Positions 25,400-37,599 of a DNA stretch of 64,000 bases are shown here, piece by piece; position 1 is the first letter of the stretch; every line of letters begins with the position of its first letter. Position numbers and translations under genes: made by a program. The notes beneath the pieces were generated by a model that was not told the DNA's origin, did no database searches, and was given only the letters and a program-made list of their open reading frames with translations. Where the stretch lies: the NCBI GenBank assembly GCA_033002965.1, contig JAURVB010013156.1, positions 1 through 64,000 on the forward strand, written 5' to 3'. The stretch is from Piper betle (taxonomy: Eukaryota; Streptophyta; Magnoliopsida; Piperales; Piperaceae).

Positions 25400-25949
25400 T
25401 TACTGATCATGAGTGGAAGAAGAGGAAGGAGAAGTAGAAGAATCGAACTTGTAGTGCTTATCGACGGCTACAGACACATCCCAGGTGCAAGTGAGGCCTT
25501 TGGGGATGACGACCAAGTCACCTGCCCCAAATTCAACGCACTCGGAGGTACCCTTTGTGTGAGCCTTCACCTTGCCTTTGAGCAAATAGCAGGTCTCTTG
25601 TGCATCAAATTTGAGAGAGTACTTCCCAGGAGGACAACCCCACCTAACAAACAAGAAGAGATCATTATGAACTCGTCACAAACATGAATTACAGCCTATG
25701 GTAATAGATATATGTCCAAATCAACAAAATATACAGGAATATACATGTACTAGCTAGGATTCAAAACAAAGCAAAGAAGCAAGATTGAAGAGGATGGAAT
25801 TAATATATATGTATATACTTTGGCCAGGACTTGATGCCCAGCTGGGACAAACGCTCTTGTGATGGGTTTCTCTCCACGGTGATTCTCAGGTTTGCTTCCG
25901 AAGCCGATGAGAACTCTTCTGCTTGTGTCTTCTCCGGGCGTGCTGCCAT
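25400..25949 (-). CDS. Small single-domain cupin (DUF861-type), two exons
   Basis: Exon 1 is 25949-25819 and exon 2 is 25643-25400, joined at a split Lys codon (AA|G) across a 175-bp GT-AG intron; product 124 aa. It has one conserved beta-barrel: ITVERNPSQERLSQLG, SWPKWGCPPGKYSLKF, ETCYLLKGKVKAH, EFGAGDLVVIPKGLTCTWDV, VDKHYKF. This matches the small plant RmlC-like cupins related to the (S)-ureidoglycine aminohydrolase cupin domain. The usual metal-binding His residues of enzymatic cupins are not evident, so enzymatic activity is doubtful; the family's role is unsettled. No signal peptide is seen, and the tail is Ser-rich (SSTSPSSSSTHDQ). The ATG at 25949 is the first in frame. Confidence 0.88.
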
Positions 25950-26058
25950 GAAAGCTTAGATCGATAACGAAGAAGAAAAGGAAGAGTACATATGAAGGGA
26001 GAGGGAGGCTTCACGTTGATAATAAAGGGACAAAATGGGAGGATATGACTCTATCTAT

Positions 26059-26066
26059 GTATATAT
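26059..26066 (-). promoter_or_regulatory. Possible TATA box of the cupin gene
   Basis: The minus strand reads ATATATAC about 110 bases upstream of the cupin start codon. Spacing is plausible, but the neighbourhood is AT-rich. Confidence 0.3.
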
Positions 26067-27124
26067 CGATGTTACCATTCCATATTCTCATCCCTGGTCA
26101 AGCACAACATTTATATCTTATAAGTTTTATGAAAAATACATTTATATCTTGGTGTCTTCTTCCTGGCAGTGATAATAATAAATATAAAAGTTTTTTTCTT
26201 CTAAATCAATACATGCAAAAGTTGATTTGACAAACGACTGTTTTTTGGTCACCCTAGAATAGAAGCATAGCCATGTAAGTAAAGTTGATATGTGATTTAC
26301 AGAAAGAAAAATTAGATAAATTTAACAATCATAATTAATATTTATGTGTAGAAATTTGATTTGACACCGATCTTAAAAGTAATTATACCAAATAATTAAA
26401 TTTAGTATTCAAATACTCATGATATTCGACTTGAGGTTTCTAAATGGTATATGCATTTAAAATTATGTCTAATATATAAATTTGGTTCGATATTCTTAAA
26501 TAATGGGTACGTCTAAGACAATTCTAGCAATAATAAAAAAAATTGTACGCTGGTGAGAAAGGTTGGTTAAATTTGAAAGATATAGGCCTAAAAAAATATT
26601 GAAAGACAAAGGCTATTGATCTCGACATAATGTAGTTATTACTACGATATATGCGAGGCAAAGAGATTTAAGGAGGATATTTTTTGTCTCGAGAGAGATA
26701 TATACGTTGCATTATTACGTTACATTATTATAGTCCGGTCAAAGAGTAGGCCAGAGTCAGTATGGTCAGGAGGTGCTCTCATGGCCGTTCGATGTTGGAG
26801 CTTTTGACTGAGATGAAGGGTTGGAGGTGAAGCTGCCGACCATGGAAGCGTGGGCTGCATTAGAGTGACGCTTTCAATGGCAACCCAATGATCGAAACGT
26901 GAACGAGCAACTCCCAATTCCAAACGTGGTGTGATATGACCCGTACCCACATTCACGTATGTCAATGGGGCCATATTTGGTGCATGCTTTATCAAAATTT
27001 CATTTGCCTCGCGGCACGAGAAACCATAAAAGCAAAATCACGGTTGAAAGAAATAGCTTTTCCCTGACTAATGGAGACAAACAACGTCCTTCGGTGTGGT
27101 TTGTGAATATCAAAATATGTAGGA
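26067..27124. other. Intergenic, no gene recognised
   Basis: AT-rich with one somewhat GC-richer patch at 26720-27000 that carries short frames without recognisable domains. Confidence 0.45.
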
Positions 27125-27730
27125 TTGTTAATGGAGCGAGTCAGCTCGTGAGCATTTAGCGTTCGGCTCATTTTAAGCTCAACTCGAAATTCGACATTTA
27201 AATACTCGACTCGAACTCGAATCTTACGAGCCGAGCTTGAGCAAGGTCGTGTTCGACTCGACTCGACTCGACTCGGTTGTAACTCAAACTCGACTCGTAG
27301 TTCGACTCGAACTCGACTCAATAAAATAATATAATAATATAGTCTTTATATTATATTATATATATATATATATATGAAATATAATAACAAAGAAGCAAGA
27401 TAGTTGAGATAGTAAGTATTCACCTTGATAACTTCAAGGTTGTAGGTTCAAACCACATTGGCCTCACATTTTTTTTTTAAGTGAGATACTTTTGACTTTT
27501 AATCGAGCTAGTTTCGAGCTAACGAACGAGTTGGCGAACGGGCTCACAAAAATAAACAGTTTAAGTATATTCGAGCTCGAGTCGAACTCGAACACATAAA
27601 AGATATTCGAGTCAAACTCAATGTCCAAAACTCGTTCGATCTCGAGTTGAGTTCGAACGAGTTTCGAACTATTCGAGCCGAGTTCAAACACATATTGAGT
27701 TCGGCTCACTCGCTCAATTAGTACCCCTAA
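27125..27730 (+). mobile_element. TIR element with tRNA-like internal box, copy 1
   Basis: The ends are inverted: left TAATGGAGCGAGTCAGCTCG against the reverse complement of the right end, TAATTGAGCGAGTGAGCCGA. Sub-terminal regions are rich in GAGCTCGA/TCGACTCGAAC motifs, including TCGACTCGACTCGACTCG near 27253. The centre has an A/T microsatellite and then GTAGGTTCAAACC, which fits a polymerase III B box, followed about 20 bases later by a T run. It is non-coding. A same-strand relative lies at 58512-59072. It is probably a non-autonomous DNA transposon. Confidence 0.55.
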
Positions 27731-29890
27731 AAATATGTATTTTTGAATTTAGAGGCTTATAGACGGCTTTTTAATGTGACCATAAATGATGACCAATGTA
27801 CTATGGATAATGGCGTAACCGGGTGCGTTAGTGGAACTCGTCGAAGTAGGTCTACTAGCCAGCCACCCATCCATCTGGTACCATCATGCATTTAAAAGCA
27901 TTTGCTTAGTTTTTCATTCCGCAAATAACAAAAGAAAAAAAAAGGTGGGAAATGCACGAGTAGGCTGGGCACGACTCGAGTTTATTTGATAATTTTTTAA
28001 TTCGACTTAAACCTTATTTATTTTAAACTTGAATTTGAAACTCGATCCGAATAAAATTAACTCATTTCCATTACAATAAAATCAGTTTCAAATTACATCA
28101 AACTCAACTCAATTTGATTCGAAAAATTTGATTTAGCTTAAAATTTGGCTCAAATCAATTCAATGTATAATATAAACTTTAAATATTTTTTCTTTAATAA
28201 TATATGAATAATATAATACTAAAAATGATAATTTTATATAAAAGTAATTAAATTAAAATAATCTAATAATTATTATATAACTATTAATTATGCAAAATAT
28301 TATTTATATTTTTATAAATAAAAATAAAAATATTATATTATAAAAAACAAGGTAAAATTTCAAATTTACCGTGATTAAACTCGGACAAGACCGAGACTTG
28401 ACTCAACTCAAGACTATATAACTCGAAATTTGATTCATATATCAAATGAATATAACTCGAACTTGGCTCAGGCACGAAGAACAAGATGGCGTTTACTCGA
28501 GGGTGGAAGAATTTTTTTAATCAGGTGGGGGCTTAGTGCCTCAGCCATAATGAACCCGCGGATAGAATTTAGGATTTATTATTTTCTATTTCTTACTCTC
28601 TTATTTTTTAACTCAGTGATTTTTGCACATGCCGTGATGGGTGAGTCCCTTCATGCCACGTACAGCTGTCGTGTTGGCATAGCGTAGCATATGTGGCGTT
28701 CAATGATGTGTCAAATTCATTAGGAATAGAAATCGAGAAGCTAATATACACTTCACTCGTATAATAATATCACAAAAAGAACGTTCCGTCTTCAACAAAA
28801 CTCTCGATCATGTCCAAAGTCCAACTTAAGTTTCCTCGCTGAGCAACAACAAACACAGGCACAAAAACAACAATTCATCTTACCAGTTCCTTGACATACT
28901 CCGTGGATTTGGCCTTTCCAAAGTCCCTTCCTAAAATAACAATGATGATTCCCATGGGGCTACAGTACATGCACCCTGCAGGGTCGAACATTTCCGTGGT
29001 CACATGATTCGGATCAAATATGAAGAGAAGTTGGTGATATTTCTAGCATTGCAGTCATTCAGTAATATGCAGGAAAGGTCCATCTCCTTGTCGCATATAC
29101 CTCGATAAATATGTTCAAAAACCAGATAGAAATAAATGTACCATGCCCACAATTATATGATCTACTCTTACAGCTAGCATTTAGTACAATAAAATTATAA
29201 ATATACTTCATTAAGTGCTTGACGAACAACTACCTGATTTTTTTAAAATAAAAATTAAGGACTTCTATTAAGTGCTTGAAGAACAACTACGTGATTTAAA
29301 AAAAATTACGGAAAAAAAATAATGTCACAACTTTCGGCCCTCAACATTGTGCATCGCTTAAGGACTCTGCTACACTAAAGCCTACAAATGTAGATCCAAT
29401 AGAAGAGAAAGGACTAGCCAAACTAGACAACTTTTCTTTGTTCGACTTGACCTGTCAATGATCAGGCATTTCCGTCCAGCCTATGGGAACCATAGTAGCT
29501 CCTAGAGGAACACAAAATCAGCAGTAAAACATGGTTATAACCACACGGGAGGACATATTTCTACTACCCATTGTTAGACATCTTCAGGACTAATAGCATA
29601 ACGCACAACGTCTATTTATGGTTATGCAATTATGATTCCCGAATAGCAGGCAAGTTACAAAAGACGCCAAATTATAACTCCACAATCTCTAAATAAATGT
29701 TACTACATATTAGTTAAAAGAACCTAACTTCCCACTTACCAAACACAAATAGCCCCTTTAACATTTGAAGAAACTTATACCTACTGTATATCATATTTTA
29801 AACAGCTTTATCTACACACTATTGCAACTATTCTAGGTTAGAGACATGGATTTTGAATCACCCGAAGTCTATTGATCAGCAGATCGAAAT
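27731..29890. other. Intergenic with a diverged relative of the TIR element
   Basis: From about 27955 to 28470 the sequence again has ACTCGAGTTT, CTCGATCC and GACTTGACTC-type motifs around a very AT-rich core, like an older relative of the neighbouring element. No gene is seen. An imperfect direct repeat of about 35 bp (ATTAAGTGCTTGA.GAACAAC) occurs near 29213 and 29275. Confidence 0.4.
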
Positions 29891-30334
29891 TTGATTTTTT
29901 GTATCTGTTTCCCATTCCATCCACTTTCTGAACGCAATGTGGATATCATCCATGCTTTGGTGGCCCGAGCTGGTCAGAACGCTATCTTAAAAGTCGGCAA
30001 TGTGGATTTCATCCATGCTCTGGTAGGCATATTCATGGCAGGTTTTCAGCGAAAGCAAGGAGACATGATGGCTGCTATTGGTCCAGAAGAGTCGGTGGTA
30101 TTTCGGGCCATGCGCCGATTACTAGATAATGTTCGGAGGTTGCCGGGGTCCACTGGAAAATATGTCGAAATTTGGCCAAAAACCCAGCAAACAAAGACTA
30201 AAAGAAGAGCGGTGGTTTCCCGGCAGGCTCGGCGCCTGGGCCTCCTGGTGGCGGTCAAGAAGGGCCGGAGAGGATGGGGACAAGTGGTTCCAGCACTTCA
30301 AAGCATTAATAATACATCTTTTTCATTTTTTTAA
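29891..30334 (+). CDS. Uncharacterised open frame, possibly a gene fragment
   Basis: A frame of up to 147 codons with unremarkable composition. I do not recognise it. It contains an imperfect internal duplication: NVDIIHALV at about residue 16 and NVDFIHALV at about residue 37, matching a 63-bp direct repeat in the DNA. The C-terminal half is basic (KTQQTKTKRRAVVSRQARR). No introns, promoter or homologous domain can be pointed to; chance or a decayed fragment are both possible. Confidence 0.2.
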   Translation: MIFCICFPFHPLSERNVDIIHALVARAGQNAILKVGNVDFIHALVGIFMAGFQRKQGDMMAAIGPEESVVFRAMRRLLDNVRRLPGSTGKYVEIWPKTQQTKTKRRAVVSRQARRLGLLVAVKKGRRGWGQVVPALQSINNTSFSFF

Positions 30335-32217
30335 TTTTTTTATTTATAATTATCGTTCTAAAATAAATATATATGAATCCATTCTGTATTTGTTGAAATG
30401 CAATCATACCTATATATAATATATAATGAGAAATTCATTTTCAAGGCTAATTGAGTCTACTCGAAAATGAAAAAATTATTGTCCATAATTAGTCGTACTT
30501 AAATTAGATTTCATCTATATTTTTTAATGTCTTAATGATATTAGTAAGTATTTAATATTTAATTGTACAATTTAATTAAAACTGAACTATATATCTAACT
30601 ATTTCTTTTGCATCAATGCTTAATAACTTGTGATCGACATTATTTGGTGGATGTGAAATCAGACAAAATTAACAGGTCTGAAAGCAGACTCCGGCAGCTT
30701 CGAATCAGGTGACGAGTATTAAAACTCATTCCCAACCATGGTTCCCGACAGCGAATCAACACTTCTACAGAGTGATGATTCAATTTAAAACGCAAAAAAA
30801 TAAGGCTACATAACAGATAAATGCTGCAAATCAGGTAGTGTTTCATCGAAGAAACTTCTTCTCTACCATGAGGATGGGTACTTTCATAAGAGAACGAGAG
30901 GAGATGAATTTTACTACTTTTTCTTGTAATCATAAAATCTACAAGTCTATGAGCAGTAAGATGACGACAGACCTAGAGCAAATGACGCAACATGGAAAGA
31001 AATGGCTCATTTCTAATAGCCTGAAACATTAAAGATGAGAAGCAAAGCATTCAGAAAGAAATGCATTGGAACAAATAACTAGAAAAAACAATTTTTTCAT
31101 ATTTTTTTGAAGGCAAACAGAGAAGATATCTTTAAAGCAGCACAAAATATCAAAGCACTAATTTATTTTGCATCTCCCACATCGTTGATTCCATGTATAC
31201 TGTAAGCGATAAGGAGCAATAACTATAAGCAATCATTCATGCTGTGGTGACATAAGAGCACGAGAAGCCGCTCAACTGATGAAAGCAAATCAAACTTAAA
31301 ATGCTAGATATGAAGCTGAACTCGTGATGAATATTTAGCAGCAAAATTAAATTAGGCATTCGTCATTGAGAATTGTTGAACTCATAATGACCAAATCAGA
31401 GAATAACAAAATGTGCGGCACTGCCTCACTCTTGAGGCCAATTTTTATATGAGCTAAGATTATTTTGTGGTTCATAAAATCCAAGCAAGGCAACCAACTG
31501 AACATCGTTTTCAAACATCCATCCTGATTTCAACAAAGGTATAAAAACGAGCAACAATTGAAAGTGGGCATGATAAACCAATACAGCATCAGATGCGGTA
31601 ATCACAAACACAAGCATTCCATCACCCCTGCCGCCAATGCATTTTCCCCCTAAGAAGCTTCTAAAGTCAGCCCCTAAATCCAAGCAAGGCAACCAATGTA
31701 ACTTAACTTTTAAACGCTCCCACTTCTACCAAATCCCAAAATTGACAAACAGCAGTTGATTTCAATTGACACAAACAGATGGTTCTGCTCCATTAACAAG
31801 CATCCCTATCTGTCAACACAAGTAACCATAAAGTTACCATGCTAATCGCAGAGTCTCTTCAAGATGCTGCCATGCTAAAACCTACATATGCATATTTGTT
31901 TAAGAGTAAATACTACTACTCCCAGCTAAAACATAGCAGTCCAACTACTATAAGCAATAGAAGTAAAAGCTATATAGAAATTGTACGTAGAACAAAAAAA
32001 CAAGCCAACTACCGCTACAAAACCTAAATTCAGTACACATTATCCATGAAAATACTAACAGAAGTTTCTTTCACCATTCCTACCACAGAACGAAGATATC
32101 CACACATAAACGACACCCCAATCATAGCAATTTCCGAAACCCTAGAACAGTGACGACTTCAAAAAAAAAACTCCAAAAAAATAAAGCAAGCACAGTATGA
32201 GGAAGAGTGATTGTAAA
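30335..32217. other. Intergenic, no gene recognised
   Basis: AT-rich. The short repeat TCCAAGCAAGGCAACCAA occurs near 31481 and 31679. The right end should contain the 3' UTR of the minus-strand SMAP1-like gene. Confidence 0.4.
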
Positions 32218-32430
32218 CTAGTTGATGTCAGAGTCGTCGAAGTCGTCGTCGAAGGCGTTGAAGAAGTCCGCGTCCGCGGGTTTGTGGTCGACGACGCCCT
32301 CGGAGGAGGAGAAGATGTCGACGGAGTCCGCGTCAGCGTCGGCGTCGGCGTCGTCAACGTCCATGCCGACTGCGACGCCCTGGTCGTCGAAGTCTTGGAA
32401 GTGGAAGGACTGGCTCGGGGACGGCCTCAT
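32218..32430 (-). CDS. Small acidic protein 1 (SMAP1)-like micro-protein
   Basis: The 70-aa product begins MRPSPSQSFHFQDFDDQG and ends in a Phe/Asp-rich block (KPADADFFNAFDDDFDDSDIN). The C-terminal F/D block and size fit the plant SMAP1/SMAP2 family, nuclear proteins required for the response to the auxin analogue 2,4-D in Arabidopsis and linked to the COP9 signalosome. A Asp-Ala repeat (DADADADAD) in the middle comes from a GCGTCG tandem on the plus strand. The frame stays open 57 codons upstream, but that part is GC-rich leader with CCG and GAC repeats; the chosen ATG matches the family N-terminus MRP. It appears intronless in the coding part. Confidence 0.72.
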   Translation of the reverse strand: MRPSPSQSFHFQDFDDQGVAVGMDVDDADADADADSVDIFSSSEGVVDHKPADADFFNAFDDDFDDSDIN

Positions 32431-35012
32431 CGTCGTCGTCGGCGGCGGCGGCGGCGGCGTCACAAACTCGCCCCTCGCTTCCAAGCCTTTCAATTCAAGG
32501 AAACCCTTTCTAGCCAAGTTTGTGAAGACGGAGACGAAGAGGTTGTTTATGGGCTCTCTACGTATATGGGCTATAATGCCTAATGGGCTTTTGAAAAACA
32601 TTCAAACTCGCTCTCCCATGTCCAGCTTTCCCATATCATGACGTGCACTCGTATAAAATTTTATATTTTTTTATCAAAAAAAAAATTATATATTTACGTT
32701 GTAATTTGTCTACTGGTTTTTAATCCACAAAAGGTCAGCTTAGTTAGTGAGAAGGAAAAAAATGTGCGAGGACCGTTTTTGCCTGTCCTTTCATGGAGAT
32801 TATTATGACAATTTAATTGATTTATGAAGTATTGCCAAAACCAAGTCATGCATGCACGTTTTGAGTCATTTTTAAGTATGATACCGGTTAAGCGTTATTA
32901 TCAGTTCTGTGCTTGCTTAGGGAACTTGTAGTGGGCGGTACACAGCTCAACAAGTTTAGATCAAAACAGTTTAGAACAAACTTACCAACTAGCCACTCAT
33001 GGTAGATATTCCATTTGAAGAGTAGACCCTTTCACCGAGCTGGCTATGCAGAGACGCATATATCCACAGTACTTCGGAAGGAATTTTTTGTTTGTTTTTG
33101 GTGTGGTCGAGAAGCTTTTGGCCGAAAGTTTATCTATCATTATAATTCTCGTAATAATGAATTAATTTGAATCAGCATGTCTTCGAATTAGAATCTACTC
33201 GCGCTCATAACCTCTTCTTCATCGTATCGTAACTCTTCTACTTGTAATTCTTATCTATAATTTACAACCAAGGAAAGGCAAGCGTCAACAGTGGACAATA
33301 GACAAATATGTTTATTTCAAAGATAATAATAAGTTATGTCGAAACCGAAAACGAGCCTCTTCGACTGTATTAGCTGCGAAGCCAATTATTGATTATCTGT
33401 GCATTCACGTGGCTCGCACTTCACCCACTGGCCTACCAACAAGAGAAGTTTCCATATTTTATATTTGCGTTTTAAAAAAAGAAAATTCCCATCAACCACC
33501 ACACGATAGAACTATCACGAGGGAAGCAGCTCTTTATTTCTTTCGGGGCATCCTAGGACTCTGCTTCGTGGCATTTCCAAAGCCCATCTCTCTTGCACGG
33601 AATTTGTAACAGAACCCGTGCGAGACTGCATACTGATGCTAGGTGTTTTTAGTGACTCATGGTTCCCCCAATTTTTTTCAATAAGCTCATGGAGAGTTTA
33701 ACTAGGGTCCATTCATGAGAAGATCACGGGCAAGTAAGATCTGGAAGGGACATGCGAATTAGCTGCTCGTTGACTTGGCTCCACGTCACTTTGTTTTGTC
33801 GGATGCAATTTAAGGAGATCCAATCTTGTGACTCGTTCCGTGCCCAACACCACCACCTGCTTCCTCCTCGTGGAGCGAAAGAGGATCGTTTAACATTGGA
33901 TAGCATGCTGCACTCTGAAACTTATGCTTGGTAGGAAACCTTGCATTAGGAACTGCCAAAATTCTGAAGGCTAAGAATTTCCTACAGTTTCATCTTGGAC
34001 TAATTAGGGCCCTTTGCTAAATTTGTGGGGGGTTACCTGTCATACACATGCCCACAGGGAGCGTGGCCACTAAGATGCACCTTTCACAATGTACCATCTG
34101 ATAAATATGGAGTACTAAACATTAAACTCAGACAACTGAGCTACTTTTATCATGAGATTACACAAGTATAATAGCTAATATTACCTATTTTAATATACCA
34201 TCAAATCATGATACTACCTACTCATAAAAACTAGAATTACTCAGCTTAGAAAAAACCACACCATTATATTTGGCGGATTTTATTGATTGGTATAGTTGGA
34301 GGATTATAGAAGTGAACATTAGACGTTTTTTACCTAAAACCAGGCAATTCGTTTTGGTGTTTTTTACCCAAGACGCGTCCGTCAGTGTCAAATTATGTGA
34401 GAGGGAGTGTGGCTAAATGACATCCCACATCATCTTAAAAAGGCCTGTGTGGTGTGTCGTGTCAGATCGCGACACTCGTATTTCTTTGGCAAGCCATACA
34501 CGTTAGGCTTGGTATTACGGCTCGCAGAATATGTGTTGGACATGTTGGGGCCTATGGGCCCTCGTAAGGGATTAAGAACAGGTATTATGAGATTTATTTT
34601 AATTAAAAAATTAACTTAAGTTCAAAAAATAAAATATTCTTATTAACTGATAAATAAGTTATTATTATCATCATTGAGTGTTTGGACACGTTAAGTCATA
34701 TAAGTCATCAATATCATCGAGTGTGTCAGACATATTGGGCCCTATAAACTCTTGAGAGACTAATAATAAGTGTCATTGTCTATTTTAATCGAAAAATTAG
34801 CTAAAAAAATAAAAAAATATCGTTAACTTATATACAAATCTCAAGTATTATATGCGACTTACATAAAATAAACTCAAAAAAAATTAATTTATCGTCCACG
34901 TACCACTTGAGGAAGGAATCTCGTTCTTGGGTCTCTATCTACGGACTCACCAATCTACATCTTCATTATATATCTACACAAACTGCTTTTGTCAGACACA
35001 GAAGGCGGGCAA
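32431..35012. other. Intergenic, imperfect tandem repeat near 34.5-34.8 kb
   Basis: No gene is supported. Two related blocks of about 190 bp, each with a GACATgTTGGGcCCTAT-like core, lie near 34535 and 34720 and look like a diverged tandem duplication. The start of this gap should contain the 5' region of the SMAP1-like gene. Confidence 0.4.
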
Positions 35013-36075
35013 ATGGGTGGTGTGCTTGGCAAGCGTCACGCCCACCCGTACAAAAAATCCAACGATCTGAAGCAGCGAATCAGGCTGCTGGAGGACGAGC
35101 TCCTAGAGCTGAGGTGCAAGCGGGAGAAGGAGAATAGCATGCGCGAGCACGAGGCGAGGCTATTCATGGGTAAAGAAGCAAAATGGAAACGGGCGAGGAA
35201 GAGGTGGAGGAAGGAGGTGAAGAGGCTCAAAAGTCGTTTGGAAGAGAAGGACGAGGTGATTGAAGTGCTGGAGGAGAGGAGAGGAGACAAAGCGTGTACC
35301 GTCAAGGAGGACAAGGCACAGTGGCAGTTGCTTGGGGCAACAGTGCTGGTGGAACAAATGAGGGAGGAGCAAGCGCTAAGGGAGGAAGCTGTGGAGAAGT
35401 GGAAGGGATTGTACCTTGCTATCAAGGCGGAGCTGGACGACCTCATCCTTCGTACTCATGATGGTAAAATGCTCTTTCTACTAAAAAATTAGCTTGCTTA
35501 TACTTCTAAAATTAGGATCATGTTGTCGGGGTCAAGCTGTTTGGAAGGACAACCATATTCGGCTGTCGAATCTTTGATGAATCTGCAATGGGAATTGCAG
35601 AACATGCGAGGTGCATACCAGGATTCCGATTTTCTAAGATGACGAAGATGATAAAAATGATGATGATATACCTTGCGGATGCTATGACGACCTCCTGAAT
35701 TCTCGTTGAATTTCGTTTCTTTTAGTTTACAATACGAAAAAAGGACGATATTTGAAATTGATTTAAAAAAGGGAGGTACATAGTGATACCTTACCACTAA
35801 TTGATTTTCCAGGTGATAGTCAGCGACTCTGGTTGACATCAAGTGAAGTGGAAGTGATGGAAGGGCTGCAGAGAGAGCTGCAGGCAAAGGAAGAGAGTGT
35901 GGAAGCGTTGAGAGCTAGAGTGGTTGGCCTGGAAAAGGAAGTGACAAACAGGGAGAGACAAATGGATATGATGAGGCAGAGCTTACGAATTCTAAGCGAC
36001 GGCAAACCTGGACAGACTCCTCGTAGATCACACTCCAGAAGCTTGTATTGGCGGAAAAGCCGAGCAAGAAAGTAG
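35013..36075 (+). CDS. Plant coiled-coil protein, two exons
   Basis: Exons 35013-35463 and 35813-36075 join at a split Gly codon (G|GT) with donor GATG|GTAAAA and acceptor TTCCAG; product 237 aa. It starts MGGVLGKRHAHPYKK; an N-terminal Met-Gly-Gly could be myristoylated, though this is only a possibility. Heptad-rich charged helices run from about residue 17 to 150 (LKQRIRLLEDELLELRCKRE; KRLKSRLEEKDEVIEVLEER) and again from about 160 to 215 (VEVMEGLQRELQAKEESVEA; RVVGLEKEVTNRERQMDMMR). The tail is Arg/Ser-rich (RRSHSRSLYWRKSRARK). The frame is open upstream but without an ATG. I do not recognise a characterised family; a structural or scaffold role is inferred from the coiled coils alone. 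Confidence 0.75.
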
Positions 36076-37150
36076 TTGAACAACGAGCCAGTTCCTACAT
36101 TGAATGTAATTGTAAAACAGCCAACTGAGATAAAGAAATAACATGATGGAAACTTATCTCTACTATATCCTGTGCATCATCCTTTGCGACCGTCAAGGAA
36201 ATATTCATTGCGTAAATAAGTTTATCTGCACATAATCTTTGCTACGTTTTACCTTCATCGAGCTGTCACCCGTTTTCGTCGGGACGAGGAGCTGAGCACA
36301 TTGTCACCGTCGGAGGTCCAGCTGGTGTGTTGATTAATGGGTACTGTAATCATAATTTTTGCCAAAGTAGAGAACTAATCAATATAAATCGTTTAAGACA
36401 AATGCCATGGTAATGCGTGCTTGGATAGGGAAAAAAGATTAAGCTAAACAGAAAATGATTTGCATCTCATGACAAACCTAAAATAAAACTTGGAAGTGAT
36501 GAAAATGAACAGGCATGGAGTACTTACAAATGATGACTTAAAAGTCTGCTGCTTTACATTTGGATGCATTAAATGGATATACTATACAAGAAAATTATAT
36601 ATATACATGTCCGATTCCTGGACGTAAGTTGGAACTTATACTGGCTTAAAATGCCAAACGTGTACAGAAAACAATTAAGCACCTCACGGAAAGAGCAATC
36701 AATAATAATGAGTGAATTCATAATACTTCAATGAGGTGCCCAATCGAAAATTGGGATGCTGTCCACAAAAAGCAGGATTGGATAATATCTGCTTGCAGCA
36801 ATTCGGTTGATCTCCAACCTCTGCTTTACCCCGAACTCGCCACATTCAACTTATAGATGCCATCGCGGAAAAGCAGGATAGAGTACTAAAAATTTGCAGT
36901 TCAGTTGATCTCCATTTCTGCTTTATTTGAGTTCGTAACGAGATCAGGATTGTAGTTCGACTTCACACACTGAGATGCACAAAACCAGGGATCAGTGATC
37001 TTATTACCGGCTACACATAAGAGAAACAGCAATATAGCTAGAAGCTGTAAAAGGATGACAGGTATCACAAATGCCAAAACACTACACTCCATTTTGTGGT
37101 CCCAACCAAAGGTGAGCTAAACGAGCTAAAAAATAGTGGAAACCGAATCC
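36076..37150. other. Intergenic; one short hydrophobic frame
   Basis: Probable 3' UTR of the coiled-coil gene, then AT-rich DNA. A minus-strand 63-codon frame at 36901-37092 starts with a hydrophobic helix (VIPVILLQLLAILLFLLCV) and has three further Cys. It could be a stray signal-peptide-like frame; not called as a gene. Confidence 0.35.
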
Positions 37151-37157
37151 ATATCAC

Positions 37158-37521
37158 TGGAAAAGTCATGCAAGGAGACGAGCAATCTGGGCCAAGTAAA
37201 AATTAGAATTATCAATGAGAAGCTACCTCCAGGAGAGTGATAGAGTAGAAATCCTCCATATGCTGCATGAGAGCAGTTCCATCTCGGATGGAACGAAACA
37301 TATCGATTTCTGCCTGCAGTATCTTCTCAATTAGTTGCTTCTCTCCTTTCAACAGCAATTGCCATATCAAAAGAACCATTTACACTTATAGCTCATTGGA
37401 GTGCTACAATAACCTTTACACCAAAATTTTTAACACTCACAAGCTCGCTAACAATAAGATCTGGTGTGTACTCCCCAATCACATCTCCTTGATATCCATC
37501 TTCTGAGAGTTCAATATTAGC
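37158..37521 (-). pseudogene. Unidentified 3' gene fragment (two or three exons)
   Basis: Two exon-like blocks on the minus strand have good reading frames and splice sites. Block one is 37521-37441: GAATCAG|GCT..., peptide ANIELSEDGYQGDVIGEY then TPDLIVSEL, donor CTT|GTGAGT. Block two is about 37317-37228: CTGCAG|GCAGAA..., peptide AEIDMFRSIRDGTALMQHME then DFYSITLLE, donor GAG|GTAGCT. A third short block after CCCAG at about 37178 would add IARLLA and a stop. I do not recognise the protein. No upstream exons are found beyond 37521, where retrotransposon-like DNA begins, so this looks like the tail end of a gene cut off or copied here. Confidence 0.4.
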
Positions 37522-37599
37522 CTGATTCTCATAGAAAAATTATTTCAGTTAGAAATCCAACAAGAGAATGCCCATTGTTATATTCATAGAAAAATTTTC

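Noticed and set aside
27420..27475. tRNA gene
   Set aside because: Only a B-box-like sequence is present; no acceptor stem or anticodon arm could be drawn.
32222..32641. Ser/Lys-rich plus-strand frame over the SMAP1-like gene
   Set aside because: Antisense shadow of the acidic coding sequence.
36901..37092. 63-codon minus-strand frame with a hydrophobic N-terminus, a possible secreted or membrane peptide
   Set aside because: No homology recognised, no promoter or splice evidence, and hydrophobic frames are common in AT-rich DNA.
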